A stretch of 64,000 nucleotides of DNA from Tolypocladium sp. Sup5 PDA-1 (GCA_000750105.3 JPHH03000091.1:25039-89038); one strand, 5' to 3'; positions 11,301-23,012 are shown, counted from the stretch's first letter. Notes: generated from the letters alone by a model not told the origin. Program-made: numbers and translations.

Positions 11301-11904
11301 CACTGCAGCCCGATGAGCTGGGGGAAGGCCTCACGCGGAAGCAGTTCAGAGTATCCGAGCCAGTATCATGTCCCCAGAATGCGTCGTTGTAGGTAGGAGG
11401 GGTTTCGACAGAGTCTTCTCAGACTGTTTCGACATCTGCATGAAGCATCCATTCGTCCGCAAAGCAGACGTCAGAGATTCCTAGTGGACGAGAGGCTTTC
11501 CCGATTGTCACGAGGGGATTGACGTATCCAACAGTTCGAATACTGGTGCCGAAGAATTCCTGGTTGGCAGGTGTTCTCGATGGTGTTTGGGCAAGATGAC
11601 ATGGTTTCAGTCGTTTGTATAACACCAACCACACAGTCCAACGGTTTGGGGTCAAGCATGGCAGTGAAAGCTTTTTGAAGGGAGAGAAGCCAGGTTTGTT
11701 CAGGTGGGTGCTGCCAGGCTTTATTCATCGCTTATTACCGCGCCGTCCGCATCTTCACTCCGGGACACTTCATCGCCATCCGTCCGAGCGTCATTCATGG
11801 TTGTGACACTGCTCTGCGGAGCCTGACGTAGGTTGCTCCAGGGCTATCAAGAGACGACCTGCTCCCGCCGTTACCGGACGCGTGTCCGACATTTTCAGCT
11901 GTCT

Positions 11905-12532
11905 CTATCGTCGCTTGATCCGCGCCGTTCGATTCAGGCGTTCCAATTGCGGTAGAGTGTTGTTTCTTGCCATTCTTTTGTGCCGCAATGCGTCAATCTC
12001 AGCGCATGCTCTTGCCTCGATGCCTTTCTGCGCCGAAGAGCCTTGGAGCTGTCGCCAGTTTCTTCGTTTCGAGAGTTGCTGAAAGGCCCACGCGAGCCTG
12101 CGCTTCTTACCTCCCAGTTGCCAGGACCGCGTCTCTAGCCTGTCAATCAATTAGCCTTAGTCGAGACAGGGTTTGTCTCAGCATACTTGCCAACTTGTTC
12201 AGGTTTGTAAAAGTCTCTCCCTCCGGAAGGCGTGTCGCGACACGGTGGCACTGATGCGTGGGATCCCAGAACGTCACCATGGTGAAGACGTGTGCCCTGT
12301 CGCCCAACTCCTCGGTCTTTCGTAGGAGACTTGGCCCCCTCTGGATAGCCGTGGCCTTCTCTCCGGCATCGTGTTCGTACAGACACGGCATGTCTTCCAT
12401 TGGTGGCCAAGATTTGGCCCTGCTAGGAGCGTTTAGTTGAGTGTCGCACGACGAACAGTTGTCAACAAGATGGCCATCGTGCCACTGCGAGATTGAGCAA
12501 CACCATACCGTACTGTACCATTCTTCCCACAT
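11905..12532 (-). CDS. Hypothetical ORF pair on the minus strand (weak)
   Basis: From ATG 12532 a 129-codon frame with protein-like composition (MWEEWYSTVWCCSISQWHD; several Cys, Trp and His) ends at 12143. Its last codons overlap GCTAATTGATTGACAG, which resembles a branch site plus acceptor, leading into a second basic frame (11905..12150) rich in Arg and Lys. A donor joining them was not found. It lies just outside the inverted repeat and may belong to it. Confidence 0.25.
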
Positions 12533-12794
12533 GATGGCTATGCGGACCTGCGGGTTTTCTCGTCTCAATGTCTTCTTTTTGCCGCTTCCCTCTCGCGTTT
12601 TGGTGGCATCATAACATCATCGCAACGCCGCAGCAATATACAGCCAGTACAGCCCGTAAATGCCTGTGTGGGCCTGAAGCAGAGTCCAAGAGCCGCCTTG
12701 TGGCCCGCATTGTAAAACGCTTGCCGAGTCCCTGTCAGATGAGGCGCTTCTTGACGCGAACGGGGCACTGTAAAACGCCGGCTATCTCCTACAC

Positions 12795-14000
12795 ACGAGG
12801 CGATCATAGACGGACTTTGACATCTGGCTCTTGCAAGGAGCTGCCCGTTTCTTGACGCGGCGGAGAGACTGCGGGCCTTATGGCTACGCTCAGGGCTCAT
12901 TGTCGACTTTCAGAGACCGCATTCATGTGGCCACAAGTCCAAAAGCCAGCTACCGCAACTTGTTGCCGTGAAAGGCCGGTTCAGTCCGATTGGACGAGAC
13001 GGTTTTCCGAGAGGCTTCTACGAGCAAGAACTTTCCAGGGTCGCTGTACTCCTGTCCAATTACAGACTTGATGGGCCCGCAGTGATCCTACGGTGCGTTG
13101 TCCATTTGTTTCCCTGACGGCGGCTCTGACGCTGGGTGGATGAATATCCATCATTGACCTACGCAGAGGCACCCTATCGCGGCGACGGCAATTCCAAAAG
13201 TGACAAGCTGACTGCGCACTTGTCCCGAGAAACATGCTTCTTCATTTCAGGATATAGGGTGAATGTGTGATCTCCATCCTGGAGGGCGTATATTTGGGAG
13301 TGCCACAGGCGAGCGACGCACCCATGCCATTATGAACACCAAACATTGCCGTTGGTACTGTACAGTATTCTCTCATGCCAAAACGGACACACCAGGGCAT
13401 CCGACGCCGAATAGATCAGTGCAGTCCGGATGATGCGTCGCAGCAAGCCATACCTGTATAGCTTCGAGAAACAGGTTCCATCCACTCGCTCCGAGGTCGC
13501 TCTATGCACAACGTGCCTGACTGCAAAAATTTCCGACCTGTCTGTGGCGTCTGCCTTTGGTCTTCTTCCTGACTACAATTGTCCATTATTCTCTGTGATG
13601 GTCTGAAAATTTTGGCCGCTGCCTGTTGAGACATCCGGCGACTGTCGTGGTGACTTCCACTGGCCACCCATCACCGTACCTGAGATCCAATCTGAATGTG
13701 GCGTCACAGTTTCTGCATGCATATCTCTTTACGCAACAAAAGATCTTTTTTTTTTTGCCAATGCAAGGAAAGCGCTCGTAGCCTGTTGCGCCGTTTTCGC
13801 CTTCTGATGCTGCTTGAGAGTCGGGCTTCCACATGTTCGCGCGGCGTCGTGCCTGCTTTCTGCTGTGTTGTGTGGCTATACCCTTTTCATTCAGTTGAGG
13901 CCCTACCAATGAACTGTGGAGCAACTTCGGTCGGTTGGTCAGGCTCTCCTAGACGGCGCAGCGTCGGACTGGCTCCCTCGCGACTCTCTTGTCCCGTCGG
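12795..14000 (+). repeat. Left arm of a diverged inverted repeat
   Basis: This arm matches the reverse complement of 14808..15630 along its length. Shared words include GACTTTGACATCTGGCT near 12820, TTGTCGACT-TCAGAGACCGC near 12902, TTACAGACTTGATGGG near 13062, GACCTGTCTGTGGCGTCT near 13536 and CGCGAACATGTG near 13835. Identity by eye is roughly three quarters, with many C/T and G/A differences and about 350 extra bases here near 13.1-13.5 kb. Translated, both arms encode related peptides such as RFSPI-R-GF and YRLDG-A-IL, so the duplicated unit was protein-coding. I do not recognise the family. Confidence 0.8.
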
Positions 14001-14807
14001 CAAGTGTGCTGTTTCTGAACCAACGAAGTTAAGGACCGTATGCTTCTGGGGCTGACGCACATCTCTGTTTCCCGTGGCTTTCTATTCCGCTTCCGCGGCG
14101 ACACATGATTGGCCAGACTGCCGCGCTTGTCTACCTAGCACGTTCTGGCCCTGCAAGCAGTGTGTCGACGAGCGGGCGAGCGGGCGGCTGTACGGTTATT
14201 GACTGAAGAAAATCCTGGACAGAAGAAGTCATTTGCGGCGCAACAGGTTCACAAGGTGCCCATCAGCATTCTCAAGATGTGCGTGGCTCAGGGCAGCTTT
14301 CGCAGCGGCGTTAAGCCGAGACCCAGGGGTTTACGCCATGGCGTAATGGTTTGCGGCGTCACCGAGTGTGATAGTCGGTAGCTCTGTCTGAGAGTCAAAC
14401 CAAGGACGCCGCCGCCTTCAAGGCCCGCAATGCGTGCGTTATGAGATAGTGCTGGAATGACAAAACCTCGCCGGTGTGAGGCTAGATGGAGGATATGTTT
14501 AAGCTGACTCGACTAAGCCAACTGGGGGCCGGGGGGGAGAAGGCGAGGACATCTAAGGGCGCCGGAGTTCCCCAGCCGACTATGCCTGAAAGTGTTCCGC
14601 GGGCGAGGTTCCGGCGCTTGCCAGCACGGTGCCCACGCAGGCCCGCCTGCGACGGCTCAACACCCCAGACGGCTACTTGCGCGGTGTCTGCAGTGAGCCT
14701 CGTAAAGCTGGTACACTTCCCTGGTCCCTCCCGCTAAGCCCGGGTAGAGAAGAAGACTACAAGGACAAGACGCCGTACGGCGGTCTTGTTGCCTGCTGCA
14801 ATCGTTG

Positions 14808-15630
14808 TCAACGAGACAGGAGAGTCGGCAGCGGAACCAGCCGAGCGGCCAGACAGCGCAGCATCGGAGGTTCTTGGACAAAGGACCGACCTGGACACAG
14901 GAGTGCCTTGTCCACAGGCCGAAACTGCTCCACAGTTGGTTGGTACTGAACGAGAAGATTATGGCAACACAGTGCAGGAACGATGTCACGCGAACATGTG
15001 AAAGACCGACATCCCAAGCAGCTTCAGAAGGCGAAAAGGGCGCGGCAAGCCTATACCCGCGTTTGCACACTTTCCCCCTTGTCACCAAAACGCCTTTGTT
15101 GTCTCAGGATACGCATGTGGCACCTGTGACGCCACGTCCACATCGGTGTCAGGTACAGTATCAACAGGCAGCAGGTTAATTCCTGTATGTACACCAAAGA
15201 GAGAATAATGTACATACAACGAAAGCCATGAGAAGATCATAGGTAGACGCCATGGACAGGTCGGCAAATTTCGCAGCCAGGTACGTTGTGCTAGTGCCTC
15301 TGCGTAGGACAACGGTGGTAGACATTCATCCACCATCGTCATAGGATCGCTGCTGACCCATCAAGTCTGTAAATGGACAAGAGGTAGAGTAACCAGGTAG
15401 GTTTCTTGCCCATAAAATCCTCACCGAAACCGCATCGTTCAATTGGACTGAATCTATCTTTACGGCAAATCGCGGTAGCCATGGTTTGAACTTGTAGCCA
15501 CAGGAACGCGGTCTCTGAGAGTCGACAATAGGCCCTAAACCCGCAGCATCTCCGCCGATGTAAGAAGCGAGCAGCTCCAGGCAGCAGCCAGATGTCAAAG
15601 TCTGTCTATTATAATCGTCTCGTGGGCACC
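14808..15630 (-). repeat. Right arm of the inverted repeat
   Basis: Reverse-strand partner of 12795..14000, separated from it by about 0.8 kb of unmatched spacer. On the minus strand it keeps longer open pieces: GCCLELLASYIGGDAAGL, then CGFGEDFMGKKPTWLLYLLS in a second frame, then AKFADLSMASTYDLL, the counterpart of KISDLSVASAFGLL in the left arm. Several stops and frame changes show decay. The arrangement is either two inverted copies of one mobile element or gene, or a fold-back element. Confidence 0.8.
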
Positions 15631-15999
15631 GATCTTGTTCCACCGGTAAGTTCGTTCCCGCCGATCGGTAGGGTAGACAGCTATCTCACTCATAGCACGA
15701 TCGACGATGGAATGCAAGAGGCAAAGAACGGCGCAAACGCCTTGTGACCTACTTGTTTAATCGGCCATGGTCGGTGTCTTTGGAGCTCAGTAAGGAGTTT
15801 AGTCTATGATCTTACAAAAGGACTTTCGCGAATTCGGGTGTGTCGACGGATATGTGGTGCTCGTGGGTGTATTGTACTAAATGGACTTCTCGTTCATGAA
15901 CTGACTAGACTACTTCAACTAATAACAATGTCACTCATACAATGGGACGTGGCTCTGCAGGTATGCACCAGTCCCCTAGCAACACTCTCCATGCCTCAG

Positions 16000-17160
16000 T
16001 TACCATCTCACAGTTTGTAACTCCTCATGAATAGCACTTGCCCCCCGGCGGCATCTGAAGTTGATCTTCAATGCCATGCAGTCTAGCTCGATCTCATCAC
16101 CCTCTTGCGCGAAAGGGCGATCCAAGTAAGATGGCAAAGGGCGGCTAGAAGAATATATCCCTCTCTGCACGTTGAAATAGGGCATTGTGAAACCGACGGA
16201 GGTAAGGCTAGGCCAGGGTTTCCGCATAGCTCCTGGGCTCAACAAGTGGCAATCCGTAGGATCACTCCCAGGACTATGAACCATGAAGCGTTTCTCAGCA
16301 CTGCCTGTACCCCGCTCTTCGTGCTTCACTGGACACATTTGTATTGCCGAAACCCCTTTTTGCCTTGGCGGATAGGCACACACAACATCGATCCTGCTGT
16401 CGTTCAGGATGTTCGACCTTTCCCAACGAATATCTGCGCCAGATGGAATCGCAGTGCCAAAATCGAAGTTGAAGTCACCGCTCGTGCCGGGGATAGGTAT
16501 GATGGTCCCATTAAACCACGCTCTCTTAGAATGGCGGACTTTCGTAGATTCAGGGGTAGACGTCGAAAATATGACATCCCCATCCGCCTTGAGCCAGTAT
16601 GATCTCTGATACCGGCTGAGCCCGAGGGCAATTTCCTTGGATACTCTGGCAAACAGCCAGATTCTCAACGTGTGACGGCCTTTGCCCTTTTTCCAGTACA
16701 GTTGAGGATATCTGTGTCTTTGTCGTAGGTTGTCCAAATCAGCTCCCATGAGCATGATCGTATGACCCTTACTTATCATAAGTTCAATCCAAGGGGCGTA
16801 TTCCGGAATGTCTCTTATTGGCGTCACATATTTGTTGACAATGTTCTGCCAATCTTTCCAGTGCAGCCGGCCACCAAGAAGTGATAGAAGTAGAGCCGAG
16901 TCCGATGCCGATAGGTGTGACAGGATCGATTCCAAAACCGGCCAAATACATAGCCAATGTCCTTGGCTGACAGTAGTAGCACCGTCAAGCTCAGGGAGGG
17001 TGGCACCCCGCACAGATCTGGTGTTGCTCGCGGCATTATCCATTCGGAGGTCTATGAGAACAGAATTGCCTGATGTGATTGTCGTATCGACTACTGTGCT
17101 CGCTCGGTCTTTGGGGGATGTGTTGCGGTAGGAAGTTGGTAGGAATGGGTCGGTGCTCAT
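16000..17160 (-). CDS. Conserved-looking hypothetical protein, F-box-like helix
   Basis: A single-exon frame of 386 codons from ATG 17160 (an upstream TTG at 17190 is not a credible start). Around residues 60-100 the segment WPVLESILSHLSASDSALLLS resembles the helices of degenerate fungal F-box proteins, followed by WKDWQNIVNKYVTPI and IELMISKGHTIMLMGADL, typical of fungal hypothetical proteins of this sort. The C-terminal half is rich in aromatic residues and ends FNVQRGIYSSS...LDRPF. No membrane segment or signal peptide. The open frame is intact, unlike many neighbours, which favours a living gene. The F-box suggestion is inference. Confidence 0.6.
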   Translation of the reverse strand: MSTDPFLPTSYRNTSPKDRASTVVDTTITSGNSVLIDLRMDNAASNTRSVRGATLPELDGATTVSQGHWLCIWPVLESILSHLSASDSALLLSLLGGRLHWKDWQNIVNKYVTPIRDIPEYAPWIELMISKGHTIMLMGADLDNLRQRHRYPQLYWKKGKGRHTLRIWLFARVSKEIALGLSRYQRSYWLKADGDVIFSTSTPESTKVRHSKRAWFNGTIIPIPGTSGDFNFDFGTAIPSGADIRWERSNILNDSRIDVVCAYPPRQKGVSAIQMCPVKHEERGTGSAEKRFMVHSPGSDPTDCHLLSPGAMRKPWPSLTSVGFTMPYFNVQRGIYSSSRPLPSYLDRPFAQEGDEIELDCMALKINFRCRRGASAIHEELQTVRW

Positions 17161-17596
17161 GACCGGACGGTGACGGGGCGAAGTGGTCAAATGTCGATGG
17201 CAATGTGCGAGGAGGAGGGACAGAGGAGCCCGGGTAGTAGGGGGGATGCCGGGCTTGTACTTATAGGCAAGACAATCAGGATTTGCATATGCCGTCTTCG
17301 TACGGGCCCACCGGAGGCTGCCTTCGAGTCTCCCATGCCCACCAACTTCCAGTCATGCGTAGCCCGCGAGCTTGTTCCACAAATAAACTTGGTTGGAAGG
17401 CTGCGATCTCTATTGGTGTTCCAGCTCCAACTCCTCCCACCTACGACTCATGGACATGAGCCCATTGCTTGACTCATATAGCGTCCCCATTCTCTCCCGC
17501 ATCAATACGCTGGTCTGGTCCTTGTGCTGCCATCATCGACCGCGACCATAACACAATCAGACCTCATCACGATTCACCATCGTAACCCTTGTCGAT

Positions 17597-18775
17597 ATGG
17601 CGCCGCCTCCCCATGACACCGGCAGGCCTCAGCGGCAGGCCAGCCCGTTTCCCATGGTGGCGACCGAGGCGCCGACCATTGAGGTGGCTAGTCAAGCCGG
17701 GGACGACGACGAGTTCGACCTGACCGAGGAACCCTTCAACGACGGGTCCACGAGCGATACGTCGAGCGTGTACGCGTGCACTTACGACAACGATGACAGG
17801 AGCATGACCGCGAGGACATGAAGCACGCCATGCTCATGGAGCTAACGAACGGGACGTTATTTTACTGGCCCGTGGGGGACAATCCGCAGTCTATCCTGGA
17901 TATCGGGACGGAGATGGATGAGTGACCCTTCATGATACGGCCCGAGTTCAGACTGACGCTGGGACAGGCATCTGAGCGATTGAAGGTTGGCTCACATGGA
18001 GCGCCTCATATGAGCGGCGAAGGTTGCTGACTCTTGTATTTGGCGACAGGTTTACCAGCGCGCGAGTCTGCGGCATCGACCTGACGCCCATTCAGCCGCT
18101 ATGGGTGCCCCCGAATGTCGAGTTCCTGGTCGACGACTGCGAGCAGGACTGGCTCGTGAGGAACGTTGACCTCGTCCACTTTCGCCCCATTGCGGTTATC
18201 CTCAAGGACATGGGTCTCGTCCTAGATCACGCGTACGAGTAGGTGTTGATTCTCATACTCACTTCTCACTCGGATGGCCTCTTGCACGTTCCGTATTCCG
18301 GCTAACTGAGAACCTAGGAGCCTGCGCCCCGGCGGCTGGATCGAGTTCCACGAGCTCCACGGCGTTCCTAGCTACGACGATGCCACCATGCCCGGCGACG
18401 ACCCCTTCAAGAAGCTCTACCGGACGGCCGAGGAGGCCTACCAAAAGTTCGGCATGAGCACCACTATCGCGGCGCGCCTCGAGCCCCTCCTGCGCGAAGC
18501 GGGCTTCACCAACGTCCACTGCAAGGTGCTCAAGGTGCCCATCGGCGTGTGGGCCAAGGACAAGACGATGCGTCTCATTGGCTTATTGTACCAGAAGACG
18601 GCGGTGCTCGAGTTCATCTTGACGTTTGCGGGGCGGCCGTTTGAGGCGCGGGGCTGGATCCGACCGAGGTAACCGATCAACCTGGCCATGGCGCGCAAGG
18701 GACTCGAGGATTCCAACGTTCACCGGCGCGTTAACTGTTACTTTTGGTATGCGCAAAAGTCGGCGGGGCATGCGA
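17597..18775 (+). pseudogene. TAM/LaeA-like S-adenosylmethionine methyltransferase relic
   Basis: Pieces follow the order of the fungal TAM-domain (LaeA-like) class I methyltransferases: SVYACTYDN, KHAMLMELTNGTLFYWP, NPQSILDIGT, GDRFTSARVCGIDLTPIQP, WVPPNVEFLVDDCEQDW, then after an intron (about 18243..18317) SLRPGGWIEFHELHG, LEPLLREAGFTNVHCKVLK and YFWYAQKS. The SAM-binding DIGTGTGIWA motif is cut to DIGTEMDE and a stop. The segment expected between CTYDN and KHAML (HKFRHGRY-type) is deleted, and several frame changes occur, including one near 18660. A methyltransferase lacking motif I cannot bind SAM, so this is a dead copy. Confidence 0.8.
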
Positions 18776-18779
18776 CCTA

Positions 18780-19206
18780 GCGATGGATCAGGGGAATTAA
18801 ATAGAGAGACGGGCTATGGATGCCAGTGACTAGAGAGGCACGGCTATGAGTGGGTTGGAGAAGTGACTTACCGCACTTGACGGGCGGGATAAAGAAGATA
18901 AGGAGGAACCAATCACCTACCAAGACCTGCATGTGAAACAAGGAATGCAGCATAGAGTTGGCATGATATGTAACAAGCGTCCAGCATCGACCTTCTTTGA
19001 GGCGTATCTCACACGTATGATCAGTCCGGCACGACCTAAACTGGCCTGTCCTAAACTGGCCCGTTATGATGGAGGTTGACGTGCGTCACAACTTGAACAA
19101 TGCGCCACTGTCTGCCATCCTGAAATCATTGCCAGTGGCACAGGAATCAAAGTAATTGAGCAACATTTGGATTGTTGGCTTCGATGCTGGATGCCCGTTG
19201 GGAGCG
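18780..19206. other. Intergenic, nothing recognised
   Basis: AT-richer sequence with no coding pattern. A small direct duplication ACTGGCC(TG/CG)TCCTAAACTGGCCCG lies near 19037-19065. Confidence 0.4.
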
Positions 19207-19207
19207 A

Positions 19208-19214
19208 TATATAT
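19208..19214 (+). promoter_or_regulatory. TATA-like element
   Basis: TATATAT, about 50 bases before the ATG of the secreted-protein gene at 19263. The position is a little close for a fungal TATA box, so this is only suggestive. Confidence 0.3.
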
Positions 19215-19262
19215 TTGAACGGACAAGTACCAATAAATTTTCAAGATTCCTGAGCAGCCAAA

Positions 19263-19928
19263 ATGAATTTGCCTTGGTACTCTCTTTTCATAGCTTCGAT
19301 AGTCTCCGGTGCTGCAAGTGGCAGCAGTACAACCAGCAATAGTCTGGGGATGACCCTCGACTGCGGACCTTCGTCCACCAAGTCAGCCTCTGAATCAGCC
19401 AAGACCTCAGCATCATGTCCGTCATCCGCCTCTACACTTGGGGAAGCAACGGACACCGTAGCTAAGTCGTCAACTGCGAGCAGTTGTATTGTTCTTCCAT
19501 CGTCCTCAGCGACAAGGTCGAGGGCTACAACATATCCTTCGGAGACGGCAGAAGTTCAGTTACAAGATTGTCACGAGAAGACCGAGAAGAAAGTAAATGA
19601 TACTTTACTCTTGAACTATGCCTCGTACTTCTGCGATGGATCTCTAGGTATATATATGATACCGGGCGAGGAGTATGTCCAGTGTATCCGTGACGGACAC
19701 GAAAACATCGAGTATACATTCAACATCACCAACAATCGACAGTGCTCAGGTATAGAGCCACCTATACCCGGTGGGATCTACCCAGACAATAGCACGCGGC
19801 GAGATGAGTTGGTAAATGAATGCCAACGCATCATGTGGGAAGCTGGGGCACAGTGTTGGGAGAAGAATGGTGGAAAGGGTGGCATTGTTAGGGCGGGCTG
19901 CATGGACTACAATCTCAAGATAGCTTAG
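19263..19928 (+). CDS. Secreted Ser/Thr-rich, Cys-containing protein
   Basis: An intact 221-aa frame without introns. The N-terminus is a classical signal peptide (MNLPWYSLFIASIVSGAASG, cleavage near residue 20). Residues 21-95 form a Ser/Thr/Ala-rich spacer likely to be O-glycosylated. The C-terminal 120 residues hold seven spaced cysteines (QDCHEK, YFCDGS, VQCIRD, RQCSGI, NECQRI, AQCWEK, AGCMDY) and N-glycosylation sequons (NDT, NIT, NST). No GPI-type tail is seen. The layout fits a secreted effector-like or cell-wall-associated protein, but no family is recognised. Confidence 0.75.
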   Translation: MNLPWYSLFIASIVSGAASGSSTTSNSLGMTLDCGPSSTKSASESAKTSASCPSSASTLGEATDTVAKSSTASSCIVLPSSSATRSRATTYPSETAEVQLQDCHEKTEKKVNDTLLLNYASYFCDGSLGIYMIPGEEYVQCIRDGHENIEYTFNITNNRQCSGIEPPIPGGIYPDNSTRRDELVNECQRIMWEAGAQCWEKNGGKGGIVRAGCMDYNLKIA

Positions 19929-19929
19929 A

Positions 19930-21312
19930 TCTGACTGGACAAGTCAAATACTATACACGTTACTTTGAATTCAACTGGCATTGCTTAAATAGACGCCTTC
20001 CCGAACACGCTGTAATGGCCGTGCTGAGTCGGGACATCCCTCACGACCTCACCGCCTCAGCCGATAGCATAGCTGGAGGCGTTGCCAAGTATCACTTTGT
20101 GAAAGCTGCGGCCCAGTATGCGCATGACATAGTCCGTATCGTGGTTTTACGACATCGTCGTCTCCGATGCGACGCGTTGCCAAATTGCGTGGTATGCCCC
20201 TTTCTATCCCATCAGGCTCGAGAAGTTCCAGATTTGCCTTCCCACAACATCCAGCCTGGGATTAACGGGCGTTGACTTTTCGGCACTGCTTGCTATCCAA
20301 CGACATCGTCTACAAACCCAGCGAGACAGCATCTCCTCGATGCTTTCGAGAAGACCTTTGACCTCGTACAGCGGCGACACCTTTGTCAGCTCTGGCGCCG
20401 AGCTCTGAAGCATTATGCGCTATGCAACAGAAGCCCTGAAGGCTCCATTGTTGTGACGAAAGCTTCCACGAGACCGAGGAATTGAACCTCTGTGAATTGT
20501 GGGGCACTCAGTCTTTAGATTAATATCCAGTCTTGGCTGAGAGAAACGCCAGAGGGCTGGCTGGAAGTTGGGACAACGGTGCGTTCGATAATGCGCCAGG
20601 TGCCTGGTGTCAGATCGAGCTGTTGACTTCGGTCTGTGAAAAAGCAAGGAAAACACTAGCTAGGCACGGAGTCAGAGGGAAGCTAAAGAGGGGACGATTT
20701 CTCTGATAGCAAGGCAGTCCAGGCAGGCTTAAATTGATCAAGAATTGGGACCCCGATGCTGTATTTTACCCCTGAAAATTGACACCTGAATTGGAACCGC
20801 ACAACGCGACTTCTGGGCTCATTGCCGTTGTCGCGCCGAACTGTTTGCAGGCCGTGATAGCCAGGCTTGAATACAGTCAGCGGATACTTCTTGTATAATG
20901 CTTTCTACTTCAGAGGCTATCTGGTTGATGCTCCAAAGTAAACTGAAATGAGACCCTGTTGATTCTGATCCGGGTGACTTGGGAAGATAAGTTGATGTAT
21001 CCGACATGATTGTGTGTCGTTGCTTTCTACCTTCGGTTTCAAGCTAGACAGGACACAATGTCATTTCCCCGCTCGATCTTCGATCCAGAATTGCCCGCCC
21101 ATCGTTGGCCAAATCTGGTGTGCTTTTGGCCAACGATCATTTGTGGATGGTAGCTGACGACAGCCGTTTACAGTACCGACAAGCGAGAACTCGGAGGACT
21201 GTTTGAAGTTCCAAAGACCTTTTTGACTTAGCAGCACCACGAATCTACGGTGCGCACGAATTGACGATTTGGGTGTCGGATGAGGCTCGCGTGTGTGAGG
21301 TTCAGCTCAGTT
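19930..21312. other. Intergenic, no gene recognised
   Basis: Short frames only. A T-arm-like sequence (GGTTCAATTCC on the minus strand near 20480) was examined and rejected as a tRNA. A minus-strand 62-codon frame at 20819..21007 has ordinary composition but no support. Confidence 0.4.
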
Positions 21313-21313
21313 C

Positions 21314-22235
21314 GTGGAGGCCTACAACGCCAAACTGAGCGCCAGACTAGCCGAGAGGAAAAGATCACGCTCGCCAGCTGAACGTCGATGCCGCGAAGCG
21401 GAGGAAAGGATCGCGGAATTCAACGCCAATCTGGAGCGCCAAAATCGATTGACTCCAGAAGAGAAGCTCGAAGAGGATGGAAAAGAATTTTCATTGGCTC
21501 TGGAGAAGAGACCCAACACACTTCTAGTCTTGCAGTTTACTCCAGCGCCCGTGTTTCGCAGGGCCCGATGTCGTGTGCGCGAGTACCTCTATGGCCACTC
21601 CGATAGCGAAAACGCAGCCGAAATTCGAAACAAATACCGTATCGCACTCGAATGGGATGGACAGTCCCAAACCGAGTATTATCACGTTCGATGTATGGAA
21701 TGCATGATACCTTTGGCGCCCCTGGCCCGTTTGCAGTTCAAACTTGAAGGAAAATCCACAGGGGTTCTCCTAGTAGGCAAATGGATGGAAAACCGCGGTC
21801 GAATAAACATCGATAAGATTGTGGCATACATCGGCAGGGCAACTGCTTACTATCAATGGCACGGAAAGAATCGACGAGTTCTCCAATATCGAGCTGCGCC
21901 ATCAAATTTCCTGCACAACGGATCCGCCTCACTGCGGTTGCCCTGTGTGCACGGTGGAACTCCGTATAAACACGGCGATATTGTGCAGTTTACCAAGAGG
22001 CCCCATCGATCGCCAACCGGCTTGGTCCTCGGGCACCTTTCGATGCTTACCCTTGTCATTATTTTGCTGCAATTGCGCCTGTAGAGACTCAACAACGGTG
22101 GCGTCCATGTATCGTGAAGCTTGCCGCGTGAATACGCCGCGCCGCGGGGATTACATGCATATTACCCCGACGGGAGGACTCCAGCCCGTGAGTCACGGAG
22201 GATGCTGCGCAGCGACTCCCGCCCCGCGTCCTTAG
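21314..22235 (+). pseudogene. Unknown fungal protein with a frame change
   Basis: The first frame (from about 21314; no ATG at that point, so the 5' exon is missing) reads a charged coiled-coil-like N-terminus (RSPAERRCREAEERIAEFNA) and a Cys/His patch (YYHVRCMECMIPLAPLARL). Near 21815-21860 the protein-like signal moves to the third frame, reading TERIDEFSNIELRHQISC and PPHCGCPVC. I judge this to be one gene with a small indel rather than two overlapping genes, because both halves look like one zinc-binding fungal hypothetical family. The function is unknown. Confidence 0.4.
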
Positions 22236-22339
22236 AGAAGAGCTCACGGGCCGATGCGAGCGTGGCATCCGCTGAAGGCAAACTCCGCGAGCGGGTAAAG
22301 GGGGAGGGAAGACCATGGTGGCGGGCTTGACAGTGCCCC

Positions 22340-23012
22340 TTGGAGCACGCCCGAGCGTAGGCGCGGGACTGTGGCTACAAGGCGGCATCGGTCACCTGGC
22401 TAAGCTACACGGGCTCTCGTGCGACGCCATTGTCGGTGCCGTGGTGGTCAGCATCGCCTCTAGTCAGGCCCTCTACGTCGGCCATGTACCAAGCCAACAC
22501 CGGCCGGCCGGTGCCGTGCAACCGGAAATGAAAACGATCTGTTATGGGCGATAAAGGGCGCCGGGACCAACTTTGGTATCGTGGTCAGCGTTACTTTCAA
22601 GGCTTACGCGGCTCCGACCTATTCGATTCGAAACTGGGTTATTCCGCTGAGCGACAACCTCGAGGCGCGACTCAGGCTAAGCGATTTTGATGAATTCGTC
22701 GCCGGGGAGCTCCCGCGGAACTTTTCTGTAGACGCCTATCTGTATTGGGACACAGACAAGCTGCGTCTTGGCGTGACCATGTTCGAAACATCCACGACTA
22801 GGCTCACCTTTGAAACACCCACGCCCGCGTCCGTAGGTAGAATTTTGGGGCTGGAAGACGATTATAAGACTGTGGACGGCGTCGGTTTGTTTGAGACCGA
22901 TATGTACATGTCCGGGATGCATGGCGGGCACGGCGGCAGCAAGACCTCCTCGTTCAAGCGATGTTTATTCCTGAAGCGTCCGCGGAGCAGGGTGATTGAT
23001 ATCCGGAAATGA
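22340..23012 (+). pseudogene. FAD-linked (BBE-type) oxidoreductase relic
   Basis: Reads GLWLQGGIGHLAKLHGLSCD and VVSIASSQALYVGHVPSQ, then in another frame NENDLLWAIKGAGTNFGIVV, followed by YSIRNWVIPLSDNLEARL, AYLYWDTDKL and MYMSGMHGGHGG. This is the FAD-binding and substrate region of the berberine-bridge/6-hydroxy-D-nicotine oxidase family. A one-base shift near 22525 separates the parts. The N-terminal region with the flavinylation His and the C-terminal half are missing; the frame ends at 23012 after FLKRPRSR. It lies tail to tail with the NFX1 gene, whose 3' end is at 23059. Confidence 0.75.

Noticed and set aside
20440..20530. tRNA-like T arm (GGTTCAATTCC, minus strand)
   Set aside because: One T-stem pair mismatches, and no matching 5' acceptor strand, D arm or anticodon arm could be built upstream.
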